Positions 1 to 8,508 are shown, counted from the first letter of the stretch. The stretch: DNA of 64,000 bases from Bradyrhizobium cosmicum (GCF_007290395.2 NZ_CP041656.2:3100001-3164000); one strand, 5' to 3'. The notes: generated from the sequence alone by a model not told the origin. Program-made: numbers and translations.

Positions 1-219
1 TTCAGTTCGAGGGATTCTTTCGACGAGAATTTCGGAGCGCCGATTTACTTCAGCTGGCAGACGCGAAGCGAAGCTAACTCGCGTCGCTGCCATCAGATTC
101 GCCGTGTGTCGTTCGTCCGAAATCCTGCAAGTGAGTTCGATGACCTTGGTCAGCGCGCCGCTATGATCAGGGCTTTATCAGATCGGGGCTTTGGGACCAG
201 GCCGCTGCAATCCGCTTAA
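1..219 (+). CDS. possible 3' end of a gene entering from the left
   Basis: Frame 1 is open from the first base to a TAA at 217-219, giving about 72 codons with a protein-like, mixed composition (for example FGAPIYFSWQTR near the start and a charged C-terminus). No family is recognised. Its third codon positions are less GC-rich than in neighbouring genes and frame 2 is also open over most of the stretch, so this may be non-coding. The sequence to the left of the window is needed to decide. Confidence 0.3.
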   Translation, partial: FSSRDSFDENFGAPIYFSWQTRSEANSRRCHQIRRVSFVRNPASEFDDLGQRAAMIRALSDRGFGTRPLQSA

Positions 220-224
220 CCAGT

Positions 225-377
225 CTACTTGCCTTGGATCTTCAGCCCATTGGGGCCGACATTAATCTGGACGCCGTCGGGCTGCTTTTTCTCTTGGTAG
301 AGATTGTAGCCGAGCACGCCTGCGGTGACGACCAGAGCGCCGATGATCAGAAACAACAAATTGCGGCTGATGGACAT
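225..377 (-). CDS. small single-pass membrane protein (50 aa)
   Basis: A 50-residue protein with one hydrophobic segment at about residues 6-24 (LLFLIIGALVVTAGVLGYNL), then a lysine-rich stretch and a polar tail ending in GLKIQGK. The start ATG is preceded on the minus strand by AAGGAAG. I remember very similar short proteins in many Bradyrhizobium and related genomes, where they are annotated as hypothetical. The N-terminus probably lies in the inner membrane with the short tail outside. Function unknown. It lies downstream of the AraC-type regulator on the same strand but beyond that gene's terminator, so it is probably transcribed separately. Confidence 0.75.
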   Translation of the reverse strand: MSISRNLLFLIIGALVVTAGVLGYNLYQEKKQPDGVQINVGPNGLKIQGK

Positions 378-409
378 TCGCTTCCTTGAACCGGGTTGAT
401 GACGGCCAG

Positions 410-437
410 AAAAACCCCGCGTTTGGGATTCGCGGGG
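410..437 (-). terminator. intrinsic terminator of the AraC-type gene
   Basis: On the minus strand a perfect 7-bp stem (CCCCGCG at 415-421 pairing with CGCGGGG at 431-437, 9-nt loop) is followed directly by five T residues (410-414). It lies 84 nt beyond the AraC stop codon. Confidence 0.8.
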
Positions 438-520
438 TGCCTGGCAAGCTAACGCGACTCAAGGGAACTGGTTCCAGGGCTCTAAATGCGAGTCCGAGGC
501 CGGCATCTGGCGCCGGGAGG

Positions 521-1519
521 TCAGTGTGCCGAAAGACCGGTTTGCCGGCCGCGCGCCAGCGTGGCGGAAGGAGCTTCGTGGAAGGTCGCACGGTAAGCGG
601 CGGCAAACTCGCCGAGGTGATGAAAGCCCTGGGCGCGTGCGCATGTGGCGACCGACGCACCACTGCTCCTGAGGAGCTGCGTGCGGGTCGCCCACAGCCG
701 CTTCAGGCGGATGTACTGGTGCAGGCTCATGCCGCGCACCTTGGTCACTGCGCCGCTGAGAGTCCGCACCGAGACTCCGAATGCACCGGCGAGATCGGCC
801 GTATAAATCGGCGCTGTCGGATAGGCCGCGATATAATCGTCGATCTGCTGCACGAGCTTCGCGCATCGGGCGCCCGCAATCGGAGCGCCGCCGACCGCCA
901 GCGGGTCAATGCGAAACAGATCATCCAGGGCGAGCAACAGGCCCTCCTGGAGATGTCCGGCGACCTCCGTCGTCTCGAACATGTGCGGCTCGACCGAGGC
1001 GGTGCGGAGGATGTCGAGCACGAGCTGCCTGGCATGAAGTTGAGCGGCGCTGTCCGCGACGCGAACCCACAATTTGTCGGCACGATCGAACCAGCCGCGA
1101 TCTCTGAGCAAGGGCGAGAACATGATCAGCGCGTGATAACTGATCTGGGGCTCGACGAAATGGCAGTCATGGTTGCCGCGCAGGGCCACGAAGAAACGTG
1201 CATCGAGATTCACCCCGCTCGACGTCGCGCGCAGATCGTCGGTCATCGGCAGGATCACCATGCCGCCTGGTGCGCGGTAGGAGGTATCGAGGATGCGCGC
1301 AAACGACTTCGCGACGATGATCCGGCACGCCGGCAGGTTCACGACCGCGCGCGCCGCCGCGAAATTGGTGACGTCTAGCGGAATGCTCCGGGCATCTTCG
1401 AGCGACTCGGCCGGTCGAAACGCGTCGACATCGGCAAAGCGGACCAACTGAAGGGCGGAAGAGGGGGCAAGCGCGTCGAAGAACATGCGTCCGGCCGGGT
1501 GCTGAAATGTGACAATCAA
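521..1519 (-). CDS. AraC family transcriptional regulator
   Basis: A 332-residue DNA-binding protein. The last ~100 residues form the two helix-turn-helix units of the AraC/XylS family: ADLAGAFGVSVRTL, then RTQLLRSSG...CARAQGFHHLGEFAAAYRATF, with the typical second-helix pattern before a terminal loop. The N-terminal ~210 residues resemble the ligand-binding half of AraC_binding_2-type regulators, such as those that sense aromatic or quaternary-amine compounds, but the ligand cannot be read from sequence. The longest frame starts at TTG (1519) without a clear ribosome binding site. ATG at 1486 is an alternative that removes 11 residues. It stands alone, with its own terminator downstream, so its target is not obvious from context. 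Confidence 0.88.
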   Translation of the reverse strand: MIVTFQHPAGRMFFDALAPSSALQLVRFADVDAFRPAESLEDARSIPLDVTNFAAARAVVNLPACRIIVAKSFARILDTSYRAPGGMVILPMTDDLRATSSGVNLDARFFVALRGNHDCHFVEPQISYHALIMFSPLLRDRGWFDRADKLWVRVADSAAQLHARQLVLDILRTASVEPHMFETTEVAGHLQEGLLLALDDLFRIDPLAVGGAPIAGARCAKLVQQIDDYIAAYPTAPIYTADLAGAFGVSVRTLSGAVTKVRGMSLHQYIRLKRLWATRTQLLRSSGASVATCARAQGFHHLGEFAAAYRATFHEAPSATLARGRQTGLSAH

Positions 1520-1632
1520 ATGAACGTCTGTACAGCGCCATCATTGGCGAAACACGACGATTCAGTAAACCGGATTCCGGGCCGTAGTATTGCGGACATC
1601 ATGCCACGTGGCCGGACGGATTGATGTCACCG

Positions 1633-1806
1633 TCAACGGTCTCGGTTCATCGGCTGGCCGGTGGCGAGGTCGATAAAGTGGAGCCTCGTGCATGCGGGAC
1701 AGGTGATGGACTCGAAGCTACGACCTTCAGGTCTGTGCTGCTTTTCCAAATGCGTTTGCACATTCATGCCCGTCTGGGGGCACCGGAAAACAATAAAATC
1801 CACCAT
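1633..1806 (-). CDS. small two-CxxC (zinc-ribbon-like) protein, 57 aa
   Basis: A 57-residue protein starting MVDFIVFRCPQTGMNVQ and continuing with ITCPACTRLHFIDLATGQP. The cysteines at residues 9, 36 and 39 and the following histidine suggest a small metal-binding fold, although the first half has only one Cys where a ribbon would have two. I recall short proteins of this pattern (FRCPxTGxNVQ...CxxCxRLHF) as very common paralogues in Bradyrhizobium. Function unknown. The ATG at 1804-1806 has no strong Shine-Dalgarno site. A FixK/FNR-like palindrome is centred 40 nt upstream. Confidence 0.7.
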   Translation of the reverse strand: MVDFIVFRCPQTGMNVQTHLEKQHRPEGRSFESITCPACTRLHFIDLATGQPMNRDR

Positions 1807-1839
1807 CAAGACAGCATGACTGGATGGCGCGCGGCGTCC

Positions 1840-1853
1840 TTGATCTAGATCAG
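1840..1853. promoter_or_regulatory. FixK/FNR-box-like palindrome
   Basis: TTGATCTAGATCAG contains the perfect 12-bp palindrome TGATCTAGATCA and differs from the FixK/FNR pattern TTGAT-N4-ATCAA only in the last base. Its centre is about 40 bp upstream of the start codon of the 57-residue protein, so a class II activator site would imply a very short or absent leader. Regulation by FixK is inference. Confidence 0.4.
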
Positions 1854-1907
1854 TTTTGGAACCGGTCTAGATTGGATCACGTCGCCATTCAGGATCTCTC
1901 AAAGCGA

Positions 1908-1927
1908 AGGGGCCCCGGAGGGCCCCT
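1908..1927 (-). terminator. hairpin terminator after the Tyr/Gly/Pro-rich protein gene
   Basis: AGGGGCCC (1908-1915) and GGGCCCCT (1920-1927) are perfect 8-bp complementary arms around a 4-nt loop, 7 nt beyond the stop codon at 1935. The T-tract on the minus strand is weak (TCGCTTT). Confidence 0.6.
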
Positions 1928-1934
1928 CTTGATG

Positions 1935-2231
1935 TCACCAGCCGCGATAGCCGTAATAGCGGGGCCCGTAGAGACGGGGTCCGTAAGGGCGGGGACCGTA
2001 ATAGCGCGGGCCATAATATCGGGGGCCATAGTACGGCCGCGGGCCGTAATATCCATAAACGTTCGGACGCCAGAAACAGCGCCCCCAGGCATCGCAGACC
2101 ATGCGGACCTGCTCGACGCCGGAGGCCTGCGGTGTCGCAGGCGCGGGTGCGATGGGCATGGCGGACGCCACCGGCGATGCCGCGATGGCACCGAACAGGG
2201 ATGCGGCGACGAGGCCAATCTTAATCTTCAT
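1935..2231 (-). CDS. secreted Tyr/Gly/Pro-rich small protein
   Basis: A 98-residue precursor. Residues 1-24 form a Sec signal peptide (MKIKIGLVAASLFGAIAASPVASA). After a short linker containing two cysteines (MVCDAWGRCFW), the last 40 residues are repeated YYGPR / YGPR units ending in YYGYRGW. Such aromatic- and arginine-rich low-complexity tails are common in small exported proteins of rhizobia and have no assigned function. The start codon is preceded by GGAGGAAGACATT, a strong ribosome binding site. The gene is divergent from the host-attachment-type gene and ends at its own hairpin. The repeats suggest an envelope- or polysaccharide-binding role, but this is only a guess. Confidence 0.82.
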   Translation of the reverse strand: MKIKIGLVAASLFGAIAASPVASAMPIAPAPATPQASGVEQVRMVCDAWGRCFWRPNVYGYYGPRPYYGPRYYGPRYYGPRPYGPRLYGPRYYGYRGW

Positions 2232-2539
2232 AATGTCTTCCTCCGCTTACGCAGGACAGGATATCGAAGTTGTTCTGATCAAATTGTGGCGGAACCGAAA
2301 TGTAATGCTGATGAACAAATCTTCAGCCGGTCCGCCGCAGGCCTGACCTTCGGTCTTGAGAGACTATCCCAGGTTCGGGCGCGTGACCAATGCTGCGCGG
2401 GCGCTGCCCTCAGCAAGCCGTTGCCGGCATCCTTGATCCTGCGCAATTCACCGGCGCGGCTTCGTCCCTAGTCTTGTCGCCGTGGCCTGGCTTTCGAGGA
2501 CATCGAAGGGCGGGCTCACGGATTGCTTGGAGCTGTGCA
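2232..2539. other. divergent intergenic region
   Basis: A 308-nt gap between two divergently transcribed genes. Apart from the FixK-type box at 2433-2446 and the two ribosome binding sites I see no further element, and no credible reading frame. Confidence 0.6.
2433..2446 (+). promoter_or_regulatory. candidate FixK2 box
   Basis: TTGATCCTGCGCAA matches TTG(A/C)-N6-(T/G)CAA, the consensus I know for Bradyrhizobium FixK2, at every fixed position. It is centred about 100 bp upstream of the host-attachment gene start (2540), compatible with activation from -41.5 and a leader of about 60 nt. This would place the gene under low-oxygen control. Confidence 0.45.
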
Positions 2540-3001
2540 ATGGACAAGATGAGATTAGACAAAGGTGACTGGCTGGTCGTGTGCGATGGGCGCAAGGCGC
2601 TCATTCTGGAAAACCTCGGCGACGGGATGTTTCCGAACCTCCACACCAAAGAGGTGCACGAGCAACCCAATCCGTCGACCAGCGCGCAAGGGACCGATGC
2701 GCCGGGCCGGTTGCATGCCGCGGCCGGCGGCGCGCGCAGTTCGGTCGAGCAGACCGATTGGCATGACGAGGCGGAGCGCGCTTTCCTGCGCAGCCTGGCC
2801 AGCCGGCTCGATGCCGCCGTCAGCACGGGCGAGACCACGGCCCTGACCATGGTGGCCTCACCGCGCGCGCTCGGCATGATACGCGCCGACTATTCGGACG
2901 CGGTGCGCAAAGCACTTCAGGGCGAAGTCGGCAAGGACCTCGTCAAGCTGCCGGTTTACGAAATCGAGAAGCAGTTGCTGCTGACGGGCGCCGCCAGATA
3001 G
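2540..3001 (+). CDS. host attachment family protein
   Basis: A 153-residue protein of the family annotated as host attachment protein in rhizobia and Agrobacterium (an eRF1/baeRF-like fold). Family features are the N-terminal WLVVCDGRKALILENLGD strand, a polar low-complexity middle (NPSTSAQGTDAPGR), and the C-terminal ALTMVASPRALGMIR core followed by KDLVKLPVYEIEKQL. The reading frame extends 50 codons further upstream, but the family start matches MDKMRLDKGDWLVV at 2540. MRLDKGDW at 2549 is an alternative. The biochemical role is not settled; the name comes from plant-attachment phenotypes of relatives. A FixK2-like box lies upstream. Confidence 0.85.
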   Translation: MDKMRLDKGDWLVVCDGRKALILENLGDGMFPNLHTKEVHEQPNPSTSAQGTDAPGRLHAAAGGARSSVEQTDWHDEAERAFLRSLASRLDAAVSTGETTALTMVASPRALGMIRADYSDAVRKALQGEVGKDLVKLPVYEIEKQLLLTGAAR

Positions 3002-3031
3002 GGACGCCCGTCAAGGACGCGCTGGCGCTCC

Positions 3032-3292
3032 TCAGTAGCAGGGGTGCCGGCGGCGGTCCTGGCCGACATAGGCGGCGGCGCTGCGGTAGCAGTGATTGGT
3101 CGAGGGGCCGTCGTAGAAGGCGAAGGTGCCGGGCGCGATGCCGGGGCCGTAATTGTGCACATAGCTGATCGGGTAGGGCAGCGGGTTGGCGTAGCGATGG
3201 TACCGGTGATGTCCCCGCGCCTCCGCGAGACCAGGGGCTAGTATTGCGGCCGACAAGGCAGCAACCGCGGCTACAAGCTTCAATTTGCTCAT
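3032..3292 (-). CDS. small secreted His/Tyr-rich protein
   Basis: An 86-residue precursor whose N-terminal ~25 residues (MSKLKLVAAVAALSAAILAPGLAEA) form a Sec signal peptide. The mature part starts with a His/Arg/Tyr cluster (RGHHRYHRY) and has two cysteines near the C-terminus (NHCYRSAAAYVGQD...HPCY) that could form one disulfide in the periplasm. The start was set at the signal peptide Met, preceded by GGAGAA; longer frames upstream are unsupported. Family not recognised beyond a general likeness to BA14K-like and other short rhizobial secreted proteins. Function unknown. It is convergent with the host-attachment gene. Confidence 0.75.
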   Translation of the reverse strand: MSKLKLVAAVAALSAAILAPGLAEARGHHRYHRYANPLPYPISYVHNYGPGIAPGTFAFYDGPSTNHCYRSAAAYVGQDRRRHPCY

Positions 3293-3584
3293 CTCGATTC
3301 TCCGGAACCCGCTCGAATAGGTGAGCCGTTTATAGCCAGTTCGAGCCGCCGGGACACCCGTCCGGGGGCGGTAAATCGGGGCCAATCCCGCAGATTCCCG
3401 GGTGAGTGTGACAGAATTGCCGGAATGGCCGTCCGTGGCTGCCCATTTTTGGCCTTTTCGGGATGCTTAACGAATTCCCCACACAAGTATGACCAAACAG
3501 AATTCGGTTGAGAATCCTATTGCCGGCCCTTTGGGGGTCCTTCGAGGCCGGTCCATTCCTGAAGGCTTTCGTCGTCACGCCGCC

Positions 3585-4031
3585 ATGCGCATCACGCTTC
3601 TGAGTCTGCTGTTGCTCTGCATCGCCGCCGCCACGCCGGCGCGCGCCGAGCTGCACATCACCCGCGACCACGGCGGCTACGTCGAGGAGTACAAGGCCAA
3701 GTACAAGCGCGTCCGCGAGAAGGGCGAGCGCGTCATCATCGACGGCATCTGTAACTCGGCCTGCACCCTGGTGCTCGGCATCGTGCCGATGAACAAGATC
3801 TGCGTGACGCCGCGCGCGAGCCTCGGCTTCCACCAGGCCTATTACGACAAGGCCTTCACCTTCGGCATCAAGGTCACCAGCGCGGAGGGGACCTCCGATT
3901 TGATGTCCTATTACCCTGATACGGTGAAGGACTGGATCCGCCGCAATGGCGGGCTCACCACCGACATGAAGAAGATCAAGAACGGTGTCGATCTCTGGAG
4001 GATCATCGATCCCTGTCCGGAAGAATGGTGA
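3585..4031 (+). CDS. periplasmic ClpP/crotonase-fold-like protein
   Basis: A 148-residue precursor with a signal peptide at residues 1-21 (MRITLLSLLLLCIAAATPARA). The mature part has a short strand-loop motif, VIIDGICNSACTLVLG (about residues 50-65), then PRASLGFHQAYYD (77-89). This Ser-Ala-Cys followed by Gly-Phe-His matches the nucleophile and histidine region of the ClpP-like, COG3904-type periplasmic proteins common in Rhizobiales. Activity has not been shown for these, and Ser58 and His83 are my candidates for the active residues. A reading frame runs 32 codons further upstream, but the signal peptide defines the start. A nearby partner is not evident. Confidence 0.72.
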   Translation: MRITLLSLLLLCIAAATPARAELHITRDHGGYVEEYKAKYKRVREKGERVIIDGICNSACTLVLGIVPMNKICVTPRASLGFHQAYYDKAFTFGIKVTSAEGTSDLMSYYPDTVKDWIRRNGGLTTDMKKIKNGVDLWRIIDPCPEEW

Positions 4032-4123
4032 GCGGGTGAACTGATCCGGCGCTTTCGCAATCTGTCGCGGCGCAGCATCTCTTACGTGGAAATTCGCATT
4101 GCCGCATAGGCCCCGGTGGGGCA

Positions 4124-5008
4124 ATGAGGGCGGCAATGAACCATAATCAAGAAGCCCTGACCGCCCGCGCCGCGCCGATCCTGTTCGTCGTGCTCTGGAG
4201 CACCGGATTCATCGGCACCAAATATGTCATCAATAACGCCGATCCCTTGACCTATCTCGCCATCCGCATGGCGGTGGTGGTCGGCCTGATGGCGATCATC
4301 GCGGCGATCGCGCGTCCGAAATGGCCCGATCGGATCGGGATCGCGCACAGCGCGGTGGCCGGCATCCTCGTCCACGGCTTCTATCTCGGCGGCACCGCGA
4401 TCGCGATCGCGCATTCGATTCCCGCCGGGCTGTCGGCGCTGATCCCGGGCCTGCAGCCGATCCTGACCTCGACCATCGCCAACCGCTGGCTCGGCGAGAA
4501 AGTGACCCCGGTGCAATGGGCCGGCCTCGTGCTCGGCCTCGGCGGCGTCGTGCTGATCCTGCATGGCCGCCCCATGACCGGCGAAGCCGGGCTCGGCTGG
4601 CTCGCCTCGGTGGTCTCGCTGATCTCCATCACGCTCGGCACGCTCTATCAGCGCCGCTACTGCAATCACATCGACTGGCGCGCCGGCAATCTGGTGCAAT
4701 ACGTCTCCGTCACGATCTTCTTCACGATCGGTGCTTTCCTGTTCGAGGATCGCGTCGTGCACTGGACGCGCGAGTTCGTGCTCGCGCTGGGCTGGCTCGC
4801 CGTGGCGCTTTCGATCGGATCGATCGGGCTGCTCTACTGGCTGATCCGTCACGCCGCGGCGACCTCGGTCGCGAGCCTGTTCTATCTGGTGCCGGCGGTG
4901 ACGGCGCTGATGGCGTATCTGCTGTTCGGGGAGAGGCTCGACGCGCTTGCGATTGCCGGCATGGTGATGTGCGCGGCGGCGGTGTTCGTAGTCAACCGGC
5001 GCTTCTAG
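4124..5008 (+). CDS. DMT family (EamA) transporter
   Basis: A 294-residue inner-membrane protein with ten predicted hydrophobic helices arranged as two EamA domains (about residues 15-145 and 155-292). Typical motifs are LFVVLWSTGFIGTKYVI in the first helix, SALIPGLQPILTSTIANRWLGE in the first domain, and SVASLFYLVPAVTALMAYLLFGE at the matching place of the second. The conserved Pro and Glu positions are those of the drug/metabolite exporter superfamily. Substrate unknown; many relatives export amino acids or metabolites. MNHNQ at 4136 has a better spaced AGGGCGG and is a possible start. Confidence 0.9.
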   Translation: MRAAMNHNQEALTARAAPILFVVLWSTGFIGTKYVINNADPLTYLAIRMAVVVGLMAIIAAIARPKWPDRIGIAHSAVAGILVHGFYLGGTAIAIAHSIPAGLSALIPGLQPILTSTIANRWLGEKVTPVQWAGLVLGLGGVVLILHGRPMTGEAGLGWLASVVSLISITLGTLYQRRYCNHIDWRAGNLVQYVSVTIFFTIGAFLFEDRVVHWTREFVLALGWLAVALSIGSIGLLYWLIRHAAATSVASLFYLVPAVTALMAYLLFGERLDALAIAGMVMCAAAVFVVNRRF

Positions 5009-5106
5009 AACGGTGGACCAAATGGCGGGAATACATCCCTGACGTGCGCGGCGCGTTCGTGTTAGGCTGGACGCATTTCAGTTTCCCTTTCGGAACGGTG
5101 ATTTCC

Positions 5107-5853
5107 ATGAAGAAGGCGCGGCGCGCACTGCTCGGCAGGTCCTTGAAGCCGGTCCGGATTGCCTGCATCAACTACGCGGAAGAGATGATGAGCGACCGGA
5201 TGATGGCGCGGCTCACCGCCGCGCTCCAGAAATGCTACGACGAGCATTTCCTGCCGGTCTGGGGCTATCCTGTCGATCTCGATGTCACGAGGAAGCCGAA
5301 ACCCACGGACTGGCAACTGGTCTATTTCGACGATGTTACCAACAAAAACTTCGGCGCGCGGCACGAGCTGACGCATCGCGGCCAGCCGATCTCGAAAATC
5401 TTCCTCAAGACGCTCGGCGAGGACGATCCGGTCAGCCTGGCGGCCTCACACGAGCTGTTCGAGATGGTGCTCGATCCCATGGCCAATCTCTGGGCCGACA
5501 AGAACAGGAACACGCAATACGCCTATGAGGTCTGCGACGCCGTGGAGGAGGACTCCTTCCTCGTCAACGGTTTTCCGATGTCGAACTTCGTCTATCCGTC
5601 CTGGTTCGAACCGTTCAAGCATCCCCGCGGCACTAGGTTCGACCACAAGGGAACGCTCAAGGAGCCTTTCTCGATGACCGAGGGCGGCTATGTCATCAAG
5701 AGGGTCAACGGCAGGAAGGTGATCAAGCAGTTCGGCTCGCCCGAGAAGCGGCGGCGCTTCGCCAAGGAGGACCGGCGCGGCCATCGCAGCGAATTCCGCG
5801 ATCCGCAAGGCGAGCATCACCCGGGCCGGCGCGCGGCCAGCAGGCGCGGGTAG
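5107..5853 (+). CDS. conserved hypothetical protein with SHELFEM metal-site-like motif
   Basis: A 248-residue soluble protein with no signal peptide. Around residues 114-123 it has SHELFEMVLDP and around 141-149 YEVCDAVEE. The pairing of (S)HE-xx-E-M with a downstream E-x-CD-x-VE is a pattern I recall from a family of uncharacterised bacterial proteins and looks like a metal-binding, protease-like site, but the classical HExxH is absent. The C-terminal 40 residues are Arg/Lys-rich and low-complexity. The frame is open far upstream, but the first sensible start after the preceding gene is ATG 5107. It is followed by a shared convergent terminator. Confidence 0.7.
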   Translation: MKKARRALLGRSLKPVRIACINYAEEMMSDRMMARLTAALQKCYDEHFLPVWGYPVDLDVTRKPKPTDWQLVYFDDVTNKNFGARHELTHRGQPISKIFLKTLGEDDPVSLAASHELFEMVLDPMANLWADKNRNTQYAYEVCDAVEEDSFLVNGFPMSNFVYPSWFEPFKHPRGTRFDHKGTLKEPFSMTEGGYVIKRVNGRKVIKQFGSPEKRRRFAKEDRRGHRSEFRDPQGEHHPGRRAASRRG

Positions 5854-5866
5854 GGCGCAGGAGCGA

Positions 5867-5893
5867 TCTCCGGGCGCCGCCCGCACCCGGAGA
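5867..5893. terminator. convergent hairpin terminator
   Basis: TCTCCGGG (5867-5874) and CCCGGAGA (5886-5893) are perfect 8-bp arms with an 11-nt loop between two convergent genes. There is no long T-tract on either side, so it may act weakly or protect mRNA ends. Confidence 0.5.
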
Positions 5894-5911
5894 CACGCTT
5901 GAGCGCTGCGA

Positions 5912-6214
5912 TCAGCGCTTGGCCTTCTTGGCCTTTTTCTTCTTGGCGACTTTCTTTGCAGTTTTCTTGGAAGCCTTCTTGGCGGTCTTCTTCGCCGATT
6001 TCTTCGAAGTCTTCTTGGCCGCCTTCTTCGACGACTTCTTGGCGGCCTTCTTCTTGGAAGCCTTCTTTGCCTTCTTCGGCGCTACTTTCTTCGCGGCCTT
6101 CTTGGCGGCTTTCTTCACCTTCTTGACGGCGGTGACAGCGGCGTCTTTGGTCGCCTCCACGGCGGTGGTGATGGTGTCCATCGCCTGTTCGGTGATCGTC
6201 TTCTCGTCGTCCAT
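5912..6214 (-). CDS. histone H1-like Lys/Ala-rich protein
   Basis: A 100-residue, extremely basic protein. A short acidic N-terminus (MDDEKTITEQ) and a small amphipathic segment are followed from about residue 24 by some 18 KKA/KKAAKK-type units to the C-terminus. This composition matches bacterial H1-like proteins (for example the C-terminal region of AlgP and Hc1-like proteins), which bind DNA non-specifically and compact or bridge it. The ATG at 6214 follows GTGGGGGA; an in-frame GTG at 6226 is an alternative that would absorb this ribosome binding site. Nucleoid or stress-phase function is inferred from composition alone. Confidence 0.82.
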   Translation of the reverse strand: MDDEKTITEQAMDTITTAVEATKDAAVTAVKKVKKAAKKAAKKVAPKKAKKASKKKAAKKSSKKAAKKTSKKSAKKTAKKASKKTAKKVAKKKKAKKAKR

Positions 6215-6280
6215 ATCGTCCCCCACGTTTTGTATGGAGCGATGACGATAGCGGGTTTCAAAATTGTGTCAAAGCAACGC

Positions 6281-7720
6281 TCAACCTTTGCGGATCTTCG
6301 CGTAGGCCGCGAGCGCGCGTTCGCGCCCCTTGGCGTGATCGACGATCGGTTGCGGATAGGTCTTGCCGAGCGTGACGCCGGCGCTCGCAAGCTCGATCGG
6401 CGTCGCCTGCCAGGGCTGGTGGATCAGCTTGGCCGGCATGTCCTTCAGCTCCGGCACCCAGCGCCGGACGTAGCTTCCGTCGGGGTCGAACTTCTCGCCC
6501 TGGAGGATCGGATTGAACACGCGGAAATAGGGCGCGGCGTCGGCGCCGCAGCCGGCGACCCATTGCCAGTTGGCCGGATTGCTGCCGGCATCCGCATCGA
6601 CCAGCGTGTCCCAGAACCAGCTCTCGCCGTCGCGCCAGTCGATCAGGAGATGCTTGACCAGGAAGGACGCCACCACCATCCGGACCCGGTTGTGCATCAC
6701 ACCGGTGTGCCAGAGCTCGCGTAGACCGGCATCGACGATGGGGTAGCCGGTGCGCCCGCGTCGCCAGGCGGCGAGCGCTGTCTTGTCGGGCTTCCAGGGG
6801 AAGCCGTCGAAATTCGCCTGCAGGTTCTCGGTGGCGAGGTCGGGGTGATCGTGCAGGAGGTGGCGGCAGAACTCGCGCCAACCAAGCTCGCTCAGGAACT
6901 TCTCGACGCCGGGGCCGATCGCTGGGTTCTCGGCCGCAGCGAACCGCGCGGCGTGCCAGACCTGGCGCGGGCTGAGCTCGCCGAACCTCAAATGCGGGGA
7001 GAGGCTTGAGGTGCCCTCCCGGTCCGGGCGGTCGCGATCGCCAGCATAGCTGTGCGCGGTGTGCTTGAGGAAGTCGCGCAGGCGCGTCCGTGCGGACGCC
7101 TCGCCGGGCTCCCAGCTCTCGCGCAGGCCGCCGGCCCAATCGGGCTTGCTCGGCTCGAGCTTCCAGCTCTCCCGCGCATCGCTGGCGATCTTCGGACCCG
7201 TAGGCAGCTCCTTCGGTGCGGGCAGGGGCTTTGGCGGATCGCCGAGCGCCAGCACGCGGCGCCAGAACGGGGTGAAGACGCGCAGGCCCCGACCTTCCTT
7301 GTTGCGGATCGCCGAGGGCGCGACCAGGAGGTCGCCGGGGAAGATATGCGAGTCGATGCCCAGCTTTGCCAGCGCCGCTTCGAGCGCTTTCTCGACCGAC
7401 TGATGCGGCGCCTGCGCGACCTCATTCCAGTAGACCGCAGTGGCTCCGATCGCGCGCGCCACCTCGGGGATCACCCTGGCTGCCGGCCCCTTGCGCAGGA
7501 TCAGCGATCCGCCACGCCTGGCGATGTCGGCCCCGAGCGCCCGCAGCGATTGCGCCAGCCACCAGCGCGCCGCGCCGCCCGGCGCACGCCCGGCCGCGTC
7601 GTCGAGCACATGGAGGCAGATAACCGGCGCACCGGTCTTCGCGGCAGCGTGAAGGGCGGGCTGATCGGACAGGCGGAGGTCATCGCGGAACCAGACGATG
7701 ATGGGAGTCGCGCTTGGCAT
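6281..7720 (-). CDS. phrB: deoxyribodipyrimidine photolyase
   Basis: A 479-residue class I CPD photolyase. The N-terminal Rossmann-like antenna domain starts with IIVWFRDDLRLSDQPAL. The C-terminal helical FAD domain shows the family signature blocks GWREFCRHLL, the helix TGYPIVDAGLRELWHTG, then MHNRVRMVVASFLVKHLL and DADAGSNPANWQWVAGCG. The Trp residues of the electron-transfer chain lie in these blocks. It repairs UV-induced cyclobutane dimers with blue light. Length is normal for the family (450-500). The gene stands alone between the H1-like gene and the peroxiredoxin, both on the same strand. Confidence 0.95.
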   Translation of the reverse strand: MPSATPIIVWFRDDLRLSDQPALHAAAKTGAPVICLHVLDDAAGRAPGGAARWWLAQSLRALGADIARRGGSLILRKGPAARVIPEVARAIGATAVYWNEVAQAPHQSVEKALEAALAKLGIDSHIFPGDLLVAPSAIRNKEGRGLRVFTPFWRRVLALGDPPKPLPAPKELPTGPKIASDARESWKLEPSKPDWAGGLRESWEPGEASARTRLRDFLKHTAHSYAGDRDRPDREGTSSLSPHLRFGELSPRQVWHAARFAAAENPAIGPGVEKFLSELGWREFCRHLLHDHPDLATENLQANFDGFPWKPDKTALAAWRRGRTGYPIVDAGLRELWHTGVMHNRVRMVVASFLVKHLLIDWRDGESWFWDTLVDADAGSNPANWQWVAGCGADAAPYFRVFNPILQGEKFDPDGSYVRRWVPELKDMPAKLIHQPWQATPIELASAGVTLGKTYPQPIVDHAKGRERALAAYAKIRKG

Positions 7721-7848
7721 GATCGGGAGTGTGTCTCGCGGAGCAGGTCCTTTATATACGAGACACAGGAGCAGAGTTTCATGCGCAGGTCACCCGGAGG
7801 ACATGCGTGCTCCGGGCTTCTGCTCATCTATCGGTGCGAGCGCAGCCG

Positions 7849-8508
<660 letters not shown>

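Noticed and set aside
386..1378. Long open frame on the plus strand opposite the AraC-type gene
   Set aside because: Antisense to a recognisable regulator; GC-rich codon bias creates open frames on the other strand. No family likeness.
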